Part shown: positions 38,006-46,576 of the stretch, piece by piece
How the letters are laid out: each line of letters opens with the position of its first letter
How positions within the stretch are numbered: the first letter of the stretch is position 1
DNA from: Kordia periserrulae
GTDB taxonomy: Bacteria > Bacteroidota > Bacteroidia > Flavobacteriales > Flavobacteriaceae
Length of the DNA stretch: 64,000 nt
Assembly: GCF_003054265.1 (NCBI RefSeq)
Contig: NZ_QBKT01000002.1
Location: 581,662-645,661 of the forward strand
Reading direction: 5' to 3'
Notes under the pieces: generated by a model
Told to the model about the DNA's origin: nothing
Databases searched by the model: none
What the model saw: only the letters and a program-made list of their open reading frames with translations
Program-made: the position numbers and the translations under genes

Positions 38006-39280
38006 ATGACAAACAAATCACTCAACAAGCTCGAAGAAGATGTAATGGGCTTCCTAAACGAAGTACAACTCAATTTTCCAGAAGCTATTTCGATGGCTTC
38101 TGGAAGACCCGAGGAATCTTTTTTCGATTTGCAAAACCTTCAAGAATATATCAACACGTTTGTAAATTTTAGAAGTAAGGAGACGAACGTTTCCACCGAA
38201 GCCTTTTTGAGAAGTTTGGGACAATACAACCGAACCAAAGGAATCATCAACGATATTGTAGCCAAATATCTTAAAAATGACTATCAAATTGATTGCTCAC
38301 CAGCGGATATCGTTGTAAATGTAGGTTCGCAAGAAAGTATGGTGTTGTCGTTACTTTCGCTGATGAATCGTGATGAAGATGTGTTTTGTGTAGAAGATCC
38401 TTCCTATGTGGGAATCAGTCACTTTGCGTTGATTAACGGTTACGAAACCGCTCCAATAGCTGTAGATGCAGAAGGAATCAATTTGGAAGCATTGGAAAAA
38501 ACCATTGAAGCAACCAAACAAAAAGAAAAATGCGTCAAAGCCGTATATGTCATTCCCGATTTTCAAAACCCTACAGGAATTCGCACACCGATTGAAAAGC
38601 GTAAAAAGCTGTTGCAAATGGCAGCAACGCACAATTTCATGATTATTGAAGACAATGCCTACGGAGATTTTGTATTTGAAGACGTAGCCTATCCAACGTT
38701 GAAATCGCTTGATACAGAAGGAAATGTAATCTATCTGCACTCGTTTTCTAAAAGTTTGCATCCATCCTTGCGAATGGGCGTGATGGTTGCAGACAAAGTG
38801 TTTGAAGACGGTACAAAACTGAGCGATATTATTGCCAAAATAAAAGGCTACACAACCGTAAATTCACCTGCAATTCCACAAGCAATTTTAGCGGGAGTGC
38901 TATTAAAAAATAACTATTCACTTCAAAAATACAACGAAGAAAAGTGTCGCAACGTACGTCAAAAACGAGATAGTGTATTGGCATCATTGACCAAGTATAT
39001 CAACGCTTCCAAAGAAACAAAACTGCAATCAGTTACATGGAATGTTCCTGAAGGCGGCTACTTTTTAACCTTGACATTACCTTTTAAAATCACCAAAGAA
39101 GACGTTACTGCTTGTGCAAAAAACTATCACGTCATCTTTACACCGATGTCTTTCTTTCATCTCTCTAAAGGAGGTGAAAATCAAATCCGAATAGCATACA
39201 GTTATGTCAAAATAAATCAAATAGAAACAGCGATTGAAAACTTGGTACATTTTCTCGCTACAAAAATTACCAATACATAA
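38006..39280 (+). CDS. PLP-dependent aminotransferase, probable 4-hydroxyphenylglycine transaminase (HpgT-like)
   Basis: 424 residues, fold-type I aminotransferase. The PLP lysine is K249 in HSFSKSLHPSLRMGVMV; upstream are VIPDFQNPTGI and IIEDNAYGDFVFE, typical of the class I/II group that includes 2-aminoadipate aminotransferases and HpgT. In Hpg biosynthesis this enzyme converts 4-hydroxybenzoylformate to L-Hpg using tyrosine as amino donor, regenerating 4-hydroxyphenylpyruvate. Assignment to Hpg rests on context: it lies between an NRPS with an Hpg-like code and a hydroxymandelate-synthase-like gene. Sequence alone would only say aminotransferase. Confidence 0.85.
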   Translation: MTNKSLNKLEEDVMGFLNEVQLNFPEAISMASGRPEESFFDLQNLQEYINTFVNFRSKETNVSTEAFLRSLGQYNRTKGIINDIVAKYLKNDYQIDCSPADIVVNVGSQESMVLSLLSLMNRDEDVFCVEDPSYVGISHFALINGYETAPIAVDAEGINLEALEKTIEATKQKEKCVKAVYVIPDFQNPTGIRTPIEKRKKLLQMAATHNFMIIEDNAYGDFVFEDVAYPTLKSLDTEGNVIYLHSFSKSLHPSLRMGVMVADKVFEDGTKLSDIIAKIKGYTTVNSPAIPQAILAGVLLKNNYSLQKYNEEKCRNVRQKRDSVLASLTKYINASKETKLQSVTWNVPEGGYFLTLTLPFKITKEDVTACAKNYHVIFTPMSFFHLSKGGENQIRIAYSYVKINQIETAIENLVHFLATKITNT

Positions 39281-39302
39281 TACTTATTAACCTTATTACA
39301 CC

Positions 39303-40415
39303 ATGGAAAAAAATTTAATTGAATCAGACTTCTTAAAAGTCGAATATGACTTTATAGAATACTATGTCGGGATGGCGAAAATGGTCGTCTACTGGCACGT
39401 AAAAGCCCTCGGATTTGAAGTCGTAGCCTATTGCGGACCAGAAACTGGCTATCCGGAACAATGTTCGTATTACATCGTAAAAAATGACATCAAATTGGTC
39501 ATCACCTCAGCTTCCAATCCAAAATCGTATCAAATTGTATCGTTTGTCGATTTGCACGGAAACGGAATCAAAAGAATTGGCGTAAAAATTAAAGATGTGC
39601 CAACTTTTTATCAAAATGCTTTAGAAAAAGGCGCAGTTCCGATGCGTTTTCCGTACACCATTTCAGATGCGCATGGTTCAGTTGATATGGCGTCTGTAAA
39701 GATTTTTGATGATAACGAAATTGTCTTTGTAGATTATGATAAGTACGACGGCGTTTTTATGCCAGGGTTTGAACCTGTAGAAAGCGGCGAGTGGGATTTT
39801 GACAAAGAAGAGTCCTATTTGCAAGATATTGACCATATTGCCAGCGCATTGCGAATCAATGAAATTAAAATTTGGGAAACCTACTTTAACAACATTTTCT
39901 CATCCAAAACTGTATCGTGTTTTGACGAACGCCAAAAAGATGGCGAAAACAAAATAGGAATGTATCTAAAAGTGTTACAAACGGATGACAAACAAGTCAA
40001 TAACGTTTTGGTAGAACCTGATCAACACAAAAACACACAAGTACAATTATTCATTGACCAAAATTACGGTTCGGGAATTCAGCACATTGCATTTTCGTCG
40101 TCAAACATCTTTAAATCGGTAGAAATACTTCGTAAAAACGGTGTGAAATTCACATCGTTTCCAGATTCTTATTACAACAATTTGCGTAAAAAATATCCAA
40201 AGCTCGATGTTGATAAAATGCAAAAACACGGCGTATTGTGTGATGTTATTGACGATACGTTTTTACTACAAGTATTTACAGCACCTATTGGCGATAGAGC
40301 AACATTCTTTTACGAAATCATACAAAGAGTCAACTACTACGAAGGTTTCGGTTTAGATAATATACATGCACTATTTGCGGCTATGGAAGAAGAAATCATG
40401 ATGAATAAATCATAG
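39303..40415 (+). CDS. hmaS: 4-hydroxymandelate synthase-like dioxygenase (HmaS/HPPD family)
   Basis: 370 residues, two vicinal-oxygen-chelate halves. Fe(II) ligands are visible: H178 (DIDHIAS), H261 (GIQHIAFSS) and E338 (FFYEIIQR). HPPD and hydroxymandelate synthase share this fold and substrate (4-hydroxyphenylpyruvate). HPPDs carry an Asn in the LNEP motif, but here it reads LVEPD with Val at 237, like the LIEPD I recall for the vancomycin-group synthase. Together with neighbours this favours 4-hydroxymandelate formation, the first Hpg step. It starts 22 bases after the aminotransferase gene and 6 bases before the oxidase gene. Confidence 0.83.
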   Translation: MEKNLIESDFLKVEYDFIEYYVGMAKMVVYWHVKALGFEVVAYCGPETGYPEQCSYYIVKNDIKLVITSASNPKSYQIVSFVDLHGNGIKRIGVKIKDVPTFYQNALEKGAVPMRFPYTISDAHGSVDMASVKIFDDNEIVFVDYDKYDGVFMPGFEPVESGEWDFDKEESYLQDIDHIASALRINEIKIWETYFNNIFSSKTVSCFDERQKDGENKIGMYLKVLQTDDKQVNNVLVEPDQHKNTQVQLFIDQNYGSGIQHIAFSSSNIFKSVEILRKNGVKFTSFPDSYYNNLRKKYPKLDVDKMQKHGVLCDVIDDTFLLQVFTAPIGDRATFFYEIIQRVNYYEGFGLDNIHALFAAMEEEIMMNKS

Positions 40416-40421
40416 TAATAG

Positions 40422-41813
40422 ATGGAAGTATCAACATTTATTGAAGCGTTAGCAGTAATCGTTGGAAAAAAATATGTAATAACTGATGTAGTCGATTTCT
40501 ATACATATACTAAAGATTATAGTAGTGGAAGAGTAGCGACGCCAATATGTATTGTACGACCAGAATCTACAGCCCAAGTTTCCAAAATTGCAAAACTTTG
40601 TAACGATCAGGGTTTTAAAATCACGGTAAGAGGCGGTGGAAGTGGCGTCAGTGGCGGCTGTTTGGTAGATGATTCAAACATTATCTTATCATTAGATCGT
40701 CTTAATCGAATTCTTGAAATTAATGAAATTGATCGTTATGTAATTGCAGAAGCTGGTGTAGTGACGCAAGAGCTTCAAAATAGCCTATCTGATAAAAAAC
40801 TATGTTTTCCACAAAATATTAGCAGTGCTAGTTTGAGTTTTATTGGTGGAAATGTAGCGGTATCTAGCGGAAGTCCAAAATCACTCAAATATGGAAGCAC
40901 AAAAAATTATGTGATTAATTTGGAAGTGGTATTGCCCAATGGAGAAGTGATTTGGACAGGGAAAAACGTTAAAAAAAATGCCACAGGATACAATTTAACA
41001 CAACTATTTGTAGGAAGCGAAGGAACTTTAGGGATTATTACTAAAGTGATTTTGCAAATAATTCCTATAAAAAAAGAGGCACTTGTATATGTGCCATTTG
41101 ATAACCTTCAAAAATTATTTTCTTTCGTACACGAATTTTTCAAGTTGGGAATGAATGCCTCTAGTTTAGAGTTTTTAGATAAAAATGCCTGTCGTTTAGT
41201 ATTTAAATATTTGAATGAAAAATTTGATGAAAAAAACATACAAGGTGTATTATGGATTGAGTTTGAATCTAACACAGATGCACAAAATTTAGCAAAGATT
41301 GAAGCATTATATGCAATTCTCTCAAACTATACGAATCAGGATATTTTAATAGGACAATCGCCAAAAGACATTGAAAATCTCTGGAAATATCGCAAAAAAA
41401 TTGGAGAAGCAGCCTTAAATCACAAGCCTTTTCATGATTTAGATATTGTTGTACCGCGCTCAAAAAGTAGTGACATTTATACCATTGTAAATTACATCTG
41501 TTCTTCTCTTAATTTAGAATATATAGTTGTGGGACATATTGGCGATGGAAACTTTCATATCAACGTCTTTGAAGATGTAAATGTGAGCAGCAATGTATGG
41601 ATGGAAAAAATAGATATATGCATTTCTTCTTTATATGAAAAAGTAATTGCTTTAGGTGGAGAAATATCAGGAGAACATGGTGTTGGCACACAAAATAAAA
41701 GTTATTTTGAGGAATTTACGGCAAAGCAAAACTTGCATCTTATGAAAAGCATAAAAAAAGTATTTGACCCTAAAAATATTCTAAACACGAACAACCTATT
41801 TTTAAATAATTAG
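40422..41813 (+). CDS. FAD-linked GlcD-type oxidase, probable hydroxymandelate oxidase
   Basis: 463 residues. The N-terminal FAD_binding_4 (PCMH) domain shows VRGGGSGVSGGCLVDDSNIILSL and FVGSEGTLGIITKV. The C-terminal FAD-oxidase domain shows VGHIGDGNFHINVFED and SGEHGVGTQN. These are hallmarks of GlcD / D-lactate dehydrogenase-type 2-hydroxyacid oxidases. In actinobacterial Hpg pathways the corresponding step (4-hydroxymandelate to 4-hydroxybenzoylformate) uses an FMN-dependent glycolate-oxidase-fold enzyme, so this would be a non-homologous replacement. Position directly after the synthase gene supports that role. The substrate is inferred. Confidence 0.82.
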   Translation: MEVSTFIEALAVIVGKKYVITDVVDFYTYTKDYSSGRVATPICIVRPESTAQVSKIAKLCNDQGFKITVRGGGSGVSGGCLVDDSNIILSLDRLNRILEINEIDRYVIAEAGVVTQELQNSLSDKKLCFPQNISSASLSFIGGNVAVSSGSPKSLKYGSTKNYVINLEVVLPNGEVIWTGKNVKKNATGYNLTQLFVGSEGTLGIITKVILQIIPIKKEALVYVPFDNLQKLFSFVHEFFKLGMNASSLEFLDKNACRLVFKYLNEKFDEKNIQGVLWIEFESNTDAQNLAKIEALYAILSNYTNQDILIGQSPKDIENLWKYRKKIGEAALNHKPFHDLDIVVPRSKSSDIYTIVNYICSSLNLEYIVVGHIGDGNFHINVFEDVNVSSNVWMEKIDICISSLYEKVIALGGEISGEHGVGTQNKSYFEEFTAKQNLHLMKSIKKVFDPKNILNTNNLFLNN

Positions 41814-41882
41814 GAGTTAGATCTTCGTTGGACTATAATTTTAGGAATAAAAAAATTAAAGCTAGAAATAGAAAATTAGGAA

Positions 41883-42644
41883 ATGAATAAGAACAGAGAA
41901 GAAAAAGCTATGACAAGAAAAGTACAGTTATTCTTACTACATTTTGCTGGTGGAAATGCATATTCTTATGAATTCTTAAAACCGTATTTACACGATAATG
42001 TTGAATTTATTCCTTTAGAATTACCAGGAAGAGGAAGAAGGTTCAATGATAATTTCATCAAATCGAGGGCAGAAGCGGTTCATGATTATGTTTCTCAAAT
42101 AAACAACAAAAGAAACCAAGCATTGCCATATATCATATTTGGTCATAGTATGGGAGCATCGTTGGGATTATCGGTTGCTTATGAAATGCAACGTTTAGAA
42201 GATCAACCGCAACTTTTGGTCGTATCTGGAAACTCAGGACCAGGAGCACCACAAATAAAAGGAAAACCAAAAAAGGAAAAACGTTATCTCATGGATGATG
42301 AAACCTTTAAGAACGAACTACGAGAATTGGGAGGAATTCCTGAAGAAGTATTGGAAAATGAGGAACTGTACACTTTTTTCGAACCTATTATGCGCTCTGA
42401 TTTTGAAATTTTAGAAAAAGATACACTTTCAAACGAATTAAACATAAAACTCTTGTGTCCAATATATGCAATGATGGGATCTGATGAAGATGAATCCGTA
42501 AATATTGAAAACTGGAGCCGATATTCCATTGCAGAATGTAGTTTTGAACTTTTTAAAGGAAATCACTTTTTTATTCATAAGCATCCAAAACAAATTATCA
42601 ATACCATATTTAATATATTCAAGAAAACAGAAGTTCCTCTTTAA
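41883..42644 (+). CDS. Type II (external) thioesterase of the NRPS cluster
   Basis: 253 residues from 41883; a second Met at codon 10 (41910) is an equally possible start. It has the usual type II thioesterase features: LLHFAGGNAYSYEFL at the N-terminus, the nucleophile in GHSMGA (S89), and a C-terminal catalytic His in KGNHFFI. Such alpha/beta-hydrolases clear misloaded acyl groups from carrier domains. NRPS1 has no thioesterase domain, so this enzyme, or one on a subunit outside the window, may matter for release. It lies 69 bases after the oxidase gene. Confidence 0.92.
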   Translation: MNKNREEKAMTRKVQLFLLHFAGGNAYSYEFLKPYLHDNVEFIPLELPGRGRRFNDNFIKSRAEAVHDYVSQINNKRNQALPYIIFGHSMGASLGLSVAYEMQRLEDQPQLLVVSGNSGPGAPQIKGKPKKEKRYLMDDETFKNELRELGGIPEEVLENEELYTFFEPIMRSDFEILEKDTLSNELNIKLLCPIYAMMGSDEDESVNIENWSRYSIAECSFELFKGNHFFIHKHPKQIINTIFNIFKKTEVPL

Positions 42645-42694
42645 AAAGTTACACTACAAAATTAGTATTAAGTAATTATTTAGTCAAATAATCC

Positions 42695-42761
42695 CTTGCG
42701 TCGAAATGCTTTTAATAGTTTCTACGAGATGCTTTGTGGGCTTGCCCGTAAGTAGTTGACT
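42695..42761 (-). repeat. Imperfect inverted repeat, right copy
   Basis: The reverse complement matches 34350-34415 at roughly 84% by eye, with one base inserted. It contains GGGC-TT-GCCC, a short hairpin. It lies 50 bases after the thioesterase stop, in a 211-base gap otherwise without features. Confidence 0.6.
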
Positions 42762-42855
42762 ACCGATTTTAATCTGAAAACATCCTATAGCTTGATGCAG
42801 ACAAGCTGATTAATTCCTGCAAACAAAAAGAAAACAAAAACTAAATAGATTTAAC

Positions 42856-43662
42856 ATGCTTCACATTATTGTACCTTACAGAAACAGGGAAAGACAAAAA
42901 AAGATTCTTACAGAAACATTGCATAAATTTTTAACTGAAAACCTAAACGATTCGTTTCACATTTATGTTATTGAACAGAACGAAGAAAAAGATTTTAACA
43001 AAGGCTGTATCCTAAACGCAGGCTTTATGGAAGTTAACAAAGATCTTCCCAAAGGCGATTATTTTTGTTTGCACGATGTAGATGTAGTTCCAAAAACTAC
43101 CGAAGCCAATTACAACAAACCACCAAAAGATTGTATCATTCATCCGTATGGACATTGGCATTGTTTGAGTAATATTATTGTAATCAATCCAGAAACTTAT
43201 CTCAAATTAAATGGATTTTCTACTAAGTTTTGGAAATGGGGTTATGAAGATACTGAATTCTTAATTAGAGCAAACTATCATAAAATTAAGTTGATGCGAG
43301 AGAATTTTACCGAAAGATTCCGCTCTAAAATCTATAAAGAACTCGATAAGCAAAATCATGGTGATATGACTCGAAAATCGAAGGAATTAAGTGCGCAAGT
43401 AAATAAAATACACTTTGATAATTCAACCATTCATCCAGAACAAACTAAAAAAGAAGGATTAAACACGACAAAGTACACAGTACTAGAAAAAACAGAACAC
43501 GAGTTTTACACCAACATACTGATTAGAATTGAAAATGAAAATAAAAACTACCAGTATATGAAACACGTGGCAGATTACCATAAGTACCTAATATCTGGAA
43601 TGGGGAAAAGAAAACCATTTGCTATCTTATCAGACTTAAAGAACTTGTTTAGAAGGAATTAA
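42856..43662 (+). CDS. GT7-like (beta-1,4-galactosyltransferase-type) glycosyltransferase
   Basis: 268 residues. Motifs of the beta-1,4-galactosyltransferase family are all present: IVPYRNRERQ near the start, FNKGCILNAGF at 47-57, the metal-binding DVD at 74-76 (CLHDVDVVP), and the acceptor/donor loop FWKWGYEDTEF around 125-135. No signal peptide or membrane anchor is seen, so it should act in the cytoplasm. It transfers a hexose from a UDP-sugar in known relatives; the acceptor here is unknown. Lying between the Hpg block and the exporter it could glycosylate the peptide, for example at the Hpg phenol. Its last 14 bases overlap the end of the convergent kinase gene. Confidence 0.83.
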   Translation: MLHIIVPYRNRERQKKILTETLHKFLTENLNDSFHIYVIEQNEEKDFNKGCILNAGFMEVNKDLPKGDYFCLHDVDVVPKTTEANYNKPPKDCIIHPYGHWHCLSNIIVINPETYLKLNGFSTKFWKWGYEDTEFLIRANYHKIKLMRENFTERFRSKIYKELDKQNHGDMTRKSKELSAQVNKIHFDNSTIHPEQTKKEGLNTTKYTVLEKTEHEFYTNILIRIENENKNYQYMKHVADYHKYLISGMGKRKPFAILSDLKNLFRRN

Positions 43663-45028
43663 TAAAGATAAGACTTGTGGTTGTTCCTTTATTTTCAACG
43701 CTTTTAAGCTGTATTTTTCCACCGTGCAGTAACATAATTTGTTTGCATAAGCTCAATCCAATTCCACTGCCACTTTTTTTGGTAGAAAAGAAAGGAATAA
43801 ATACGTTGTCAATAACCTCAGGAGCAATTCCTTTGCCGTTGTCTTGAATGCGAATCACCGTAGTGCCTTCAATAGTTTTTTCAGCATGGACGTTAATAAC
43901 CAATGGTCGGTCGCTTGCTTCGGCTTCAACCGAATTCAATATGATATTGATTAAAACCTGCTCTAAAAGATGCGCGTCTGCATTGATGTAAACATTGGCG
44001 TTTTTTTCGAAAAAATGGAGTTCTATATTTTTTTTATTAAGCGATGGTAGTAATATGTTATTGATAGAAGAAAATAAGTCCGCTACTTGAATCTTTTTGA
44101 GGTTGATACTATTTATTTTATTGAGTCCGCGGTATGTTTTAGCAAATTGCATGAGTCCTTCACTGCGTTTTTGAATACTTTCAAGAATCAATGTAACATC
44201 TTCCATATCTAATGGATACTCTTGTGGAGCATCGGTACTAAGTGCAATTTTATTTTGGAGTGTTTCTGTCAGAGAAGCTATTGGAGCAATTGAATTCATA
44301 ATTTCATGCGTAAGCACTCGTAATAATTTGTTCCATGATTCATTCTCATTTTTGGTAAGTGTTTCACTAATATTTTGAAGCACCACGAGTTTAAAAGTAC
44401 TATTGTCCATTTTAAAAATAGTGGAAGTGATTAAAATAGCGCCTTCTTCCTCATGTTGCGTGAGCGGAACAACACTTTTAGAAGGATAGTCTTTTTCTAA
44501 AAAAGTATCGTAAATCTCTTTTTTCCTCTTTTTTATAAAATCAATGTTCTTAAGCGTAGGTAGTTGGAGAATTCTTTTAAAGGCATCATTCATCCATAAC
44601 ACTTTGCCCGACTCCGTTTCATACGCAATGATTCCTGAGTCTAATAAAGAAAGTACTTTTTGTAAATATAAATGTTGGGTTTCTCGTTCGGTATCGAGTG
44701 CGTGTATCGTTGTATTAGCATCGTTAAATTTTGTATGCAATTCTCGTATTCCTCTTGAACCTTGATTTTCGGGAAACCAGCGTGAAAAATCACGGTGTTT
44801 TATAGCATCAAGAAAAGTATATGTTTCACGCAAGCGCTTAACAGAGCTTGTAATTATATTACGAATAATAAAAAAGATAATAATCACAAAAGGAACTACA
44901 TAAAACAGCACAAAAGAAATATTCTTTTCAAGGGACGCATCTAAAAAGAAATAGGTCAAACATACTGTACACAACAGTAGTGCTCCAATTTGAGCATACA
45001 ATCGTAATCGAAGTTTTTTATATCCCAT
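43649..45028 (-). CDS. Sensor histidine kinase of an NtrY/AtoS-like pair
   Basis: 459 residues. Two membrane segments (about residues 13-29 and 37-58) enclose only a very short external loop, so it probably senses membrane or cytoplasmic signals. A PAS-like region follows (SGIIAYETESGKVLWMNDAFKRIL). The phosphoacceptor is H241 in RVLTHEIMNSIAP. The ATPase domain shows NIILNSVEAEA, IRIQDNGKGIAPE and SGSGIGLSLCKQI. It overlaps the regulator gene by 11 bases, so the two are co-translated. It presumably phosphorylates the adjacent sigma54 regulator. Confidence 0.92.
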   Translation of the reverse strand: MGYKKLRLRLYAQIGALLLCTVCLTYFFLDASLEKNISFVLFYVVPFVIIIFFIIRNIITSSVKRLRETYTFLDAIKHRDFSRWFPENQGSRGIRELHTKFNDANTTIHALDTERETQHLYLQKVLSLLDSGIIAYETESGKVLWMNDAFKRILQLPTLKNIDFIKKRKKEIYDTFLEKDYPSKSVVPLTQHEEEGAILITSTIFKMDNSTFKLVVLQNISETLTKNENESWNKLLRVLTHEIMNSIAPIASLTETLQNKIALSTDAPQEYPLDMEDVTLILESIQKRSEGLMQFAKTYRGLNKINSINLKKIQVADLFSSINNILLPSLNKKNIELHFFEKNANVYINADAHLLEQVLINIILNSVEAEASDRPLVINVHAEKTIEGTTVIRIQDNGKGIAPEVIDNVFIPFFSTKKSGSGIGLSLCKQIMLLHGGKIQLKSVENKGTTTSLIFINSF

Positions 45029-46376
45029 ATTTTTGCATTCTTCTGTACAGTGCAGATCGTGTAACTCCTAGCTCTTTTGCTGATTGAGAAATATTTCCGC
45101 TATTTTTTTCAATAACGCGAACAATAGTATTTTTTTCAACTTCGTCCAAATTTACGGTTTGATTTTGATGCGTATCACTTGCTAAATGTTGTTCGATAGG
45201 AGAAAACACAAGATCTTGTTCCGTAAGCACCTGAGAATCGGCCATAATCACTGCGCGTTCAATGATAAATTGTAATTCTCGTACGTTACCTGGAAAAGAA
45301 TGTGCTTGTAATTTTTTAATAAAACTAGCATCAAACTTCATGGAAGGTTTAAAATATTTTTCAGCATATACTTTTAAAAAGTGTTTTGCTAATAATAAAA
45401 CGTCTTTGCCACGTTCACGTAACGGAGGAACCCAAATTTCTACGGTATTAATTCTGTAGATAAGGTCTTTTCGAAAATAAGATTCATCTGCCAAACGATC
45501 TATTTTTTGATTGGTTGCACAAATGAGTCGGATATCAATAGGAATTTGTTCATTAGTTCCTAAAGGAGTAATGAAACGATTTTGTAAAACAGTTAATAAT
45601 TTTGCTTGTTGTTGAAGGTCTACATTGCCAATTTCGTCCAAAAAAAGAGTGCCGCCATTCGCAATTTGAAATCGGCCTTCTCTGTCTTGTTGCGCATCGG
45701 TAAAAGCACCTTTTTTACTCCCAAATATTTCACTTTCAAATAAATTGGGTGTCAGTGCTCCTAAATCAACTTTTACATAAGGTTGATTTTTACGTAGCGA
45801 ATTTTGATGAATGGTTTTGGCAATTAAATCTTTACCAGTACCATTTTCTCCAAGAATAAGGACGTTGGCATCTGTTGGAGCAATTTTTTGCAACTTTACA
45901 AAAAGAGATTCCATAACGGGACTTTCCCCAATAATTTCAGAATCGTTTAACGTGTTTGATTTATGTATAATTGTAGGTATTGTCTTGGCTTGACCGTCTA
46001 AAATTTCTTGAATTGAAGCTAAAAGATGATTATTTTTCCAAGGTTTAACGATAAAATCACTAGCACCATTTTTCAGTGATTTAATAGCCAAATCTATGTC
46101 TGCATACGCAGTAATTAAAATGACAGGAATGTCTGCATTAATGTTTTGTATTTCATTTAACCAATAAAGTCCTTCGTTCCCCGTATTTACTGGACTTTCA
46201 AAATTCATATCCAAAATAATCAAGTCAAATGGCGTTTCGCGTAAAATGGAATATAAGGCACTTGGTTTTTTTTCAGTGATGACTTTTTTAGCATGCATTT
46301 TTAACAACATTGACATGGCAGTAAGGACATCAATATCGTCATCAATAACCAGTATGGAAGCATTTTTCAATTTCAT
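45018..46376 (-). CDS. Sigma54-dependent NtrC-family response regulator
   Basis: 452 residues. Receiver domain with phosphoacceptor D56 (LIILDMNFE) and conserved K111. AAA+ domain with GENGTGKD at 177 and the sigma54-contact loop GAFTDA at 223-228 (usually GAFTGA, so one substitution). The C-terminal Fis-type helix-turn-helix reads NISQSAKELGVTRSALYRRMQKYGI. It is divergent from the efflux operon, with paired inverted repeats and a candidate sigma54 -24 element between them, so it most likely activates that operon. Confidence 0.95.
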   Translation of the reverse strand: MKLKNASILVIDDDIDVLTAMSMLLKMHAKKVITEKKPSALYSILRETPFDLIILDMNFESPVNTGNEGLYWLNEIQNINADIPVILITAYADIDLAIKSLKNGASDFIVKPWKNNHLLASIQEILDGQAKTIPTIIHKSNTLNDSEIIGESPVMESLFVKLQKIAPTDANVLILGENGTGKDLIAKTIHQNSLRKNQPYVKVDLGALTPNLFESEIFGSKKGAFTDAQQDREGRFQIANGGTLFLDEIGNVDLQQQAKLLTVLQNRFITPLGTNEQIPIDIRLICATNQKIDRLADESYFRKDLIYRINTVEIWVPPLRERGKDVLLLAKHFLKVYAEKYFKPSMKFDASFIKKLQAHSFPGNVRELQFIIERAVIMADSQVLTEQDLVFSPIEQHLASDTHQNQTVNLDEVEKNTIVRVIEKNSGNISQSAKELGVTRSALYRRMQKYGI

Positions 46377-46435
46377 TAGGTAATATTACAAAATTAATGA
46401 AGACCTTAAAAGCTAGCATAGTAATTTTTTTAAAA

Positions 46436-46475
46436 TGTTCCAAAACCGAACACATTGTGTCTCAAAACCGAACAC
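46436..46475. promoter_or_regulatory. Paired operator/enhancer sites for the sigma54 regulator
   Basis: The 13-mer CAAAACCGAACAC occurs at 46441-46453 and 46463-46475, exactly 22 bases (two helical turns) apart. Each lies in an inverted repeat: TGTTC-N7-GAACA at 46436-46452 and the imperfect TGTCT-N7-GAACA at 46458-46474. The sites are 53-92 bases upstream of the candidate -24 element, the usual place for enhancer-binding activators. Binding by the divergent NtrC-type regulator is inferred. Confidence 0.7.
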
Positions 46476-46527
46476 TTTGCAAGTTTGAGTAATATTTAAT
46501 TATCTGGATGTTAAGTGTTTATGGTTT

Positions 46528-46542
46528 TGGCACGATTATCCT
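46528..46542 (+). promoter_or_regulatory. Candidate sigma54 promoter of the efflux operon
   Basis: TGGCACG is a perfect sigma54 -24 element. After four bases comes TCCT, where TTGC is expected, so the -12 element is poor. It ends 34 bases before the adaptor gene. The perfect -24 half and the upstream paired sites make it plausible despite the weak -12. Confidence 0.5.
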
Positions 46543-46576
46543 TTTATACAGTAACATATAAAAATCTTTTGTACAC

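Noticed and set aside
39303..40415. Reading the dioxygenase as an ordinary 4-hydroxyphenylpyruvate dioxygenase for tyrosine breakdown
   Set aside because: The LVEPD motif and the neighbours (Hpg-coded NRPS, aminotransferase, oxidase) fit hydroxymandelate synthase better; no homogentisate genes are nearby.
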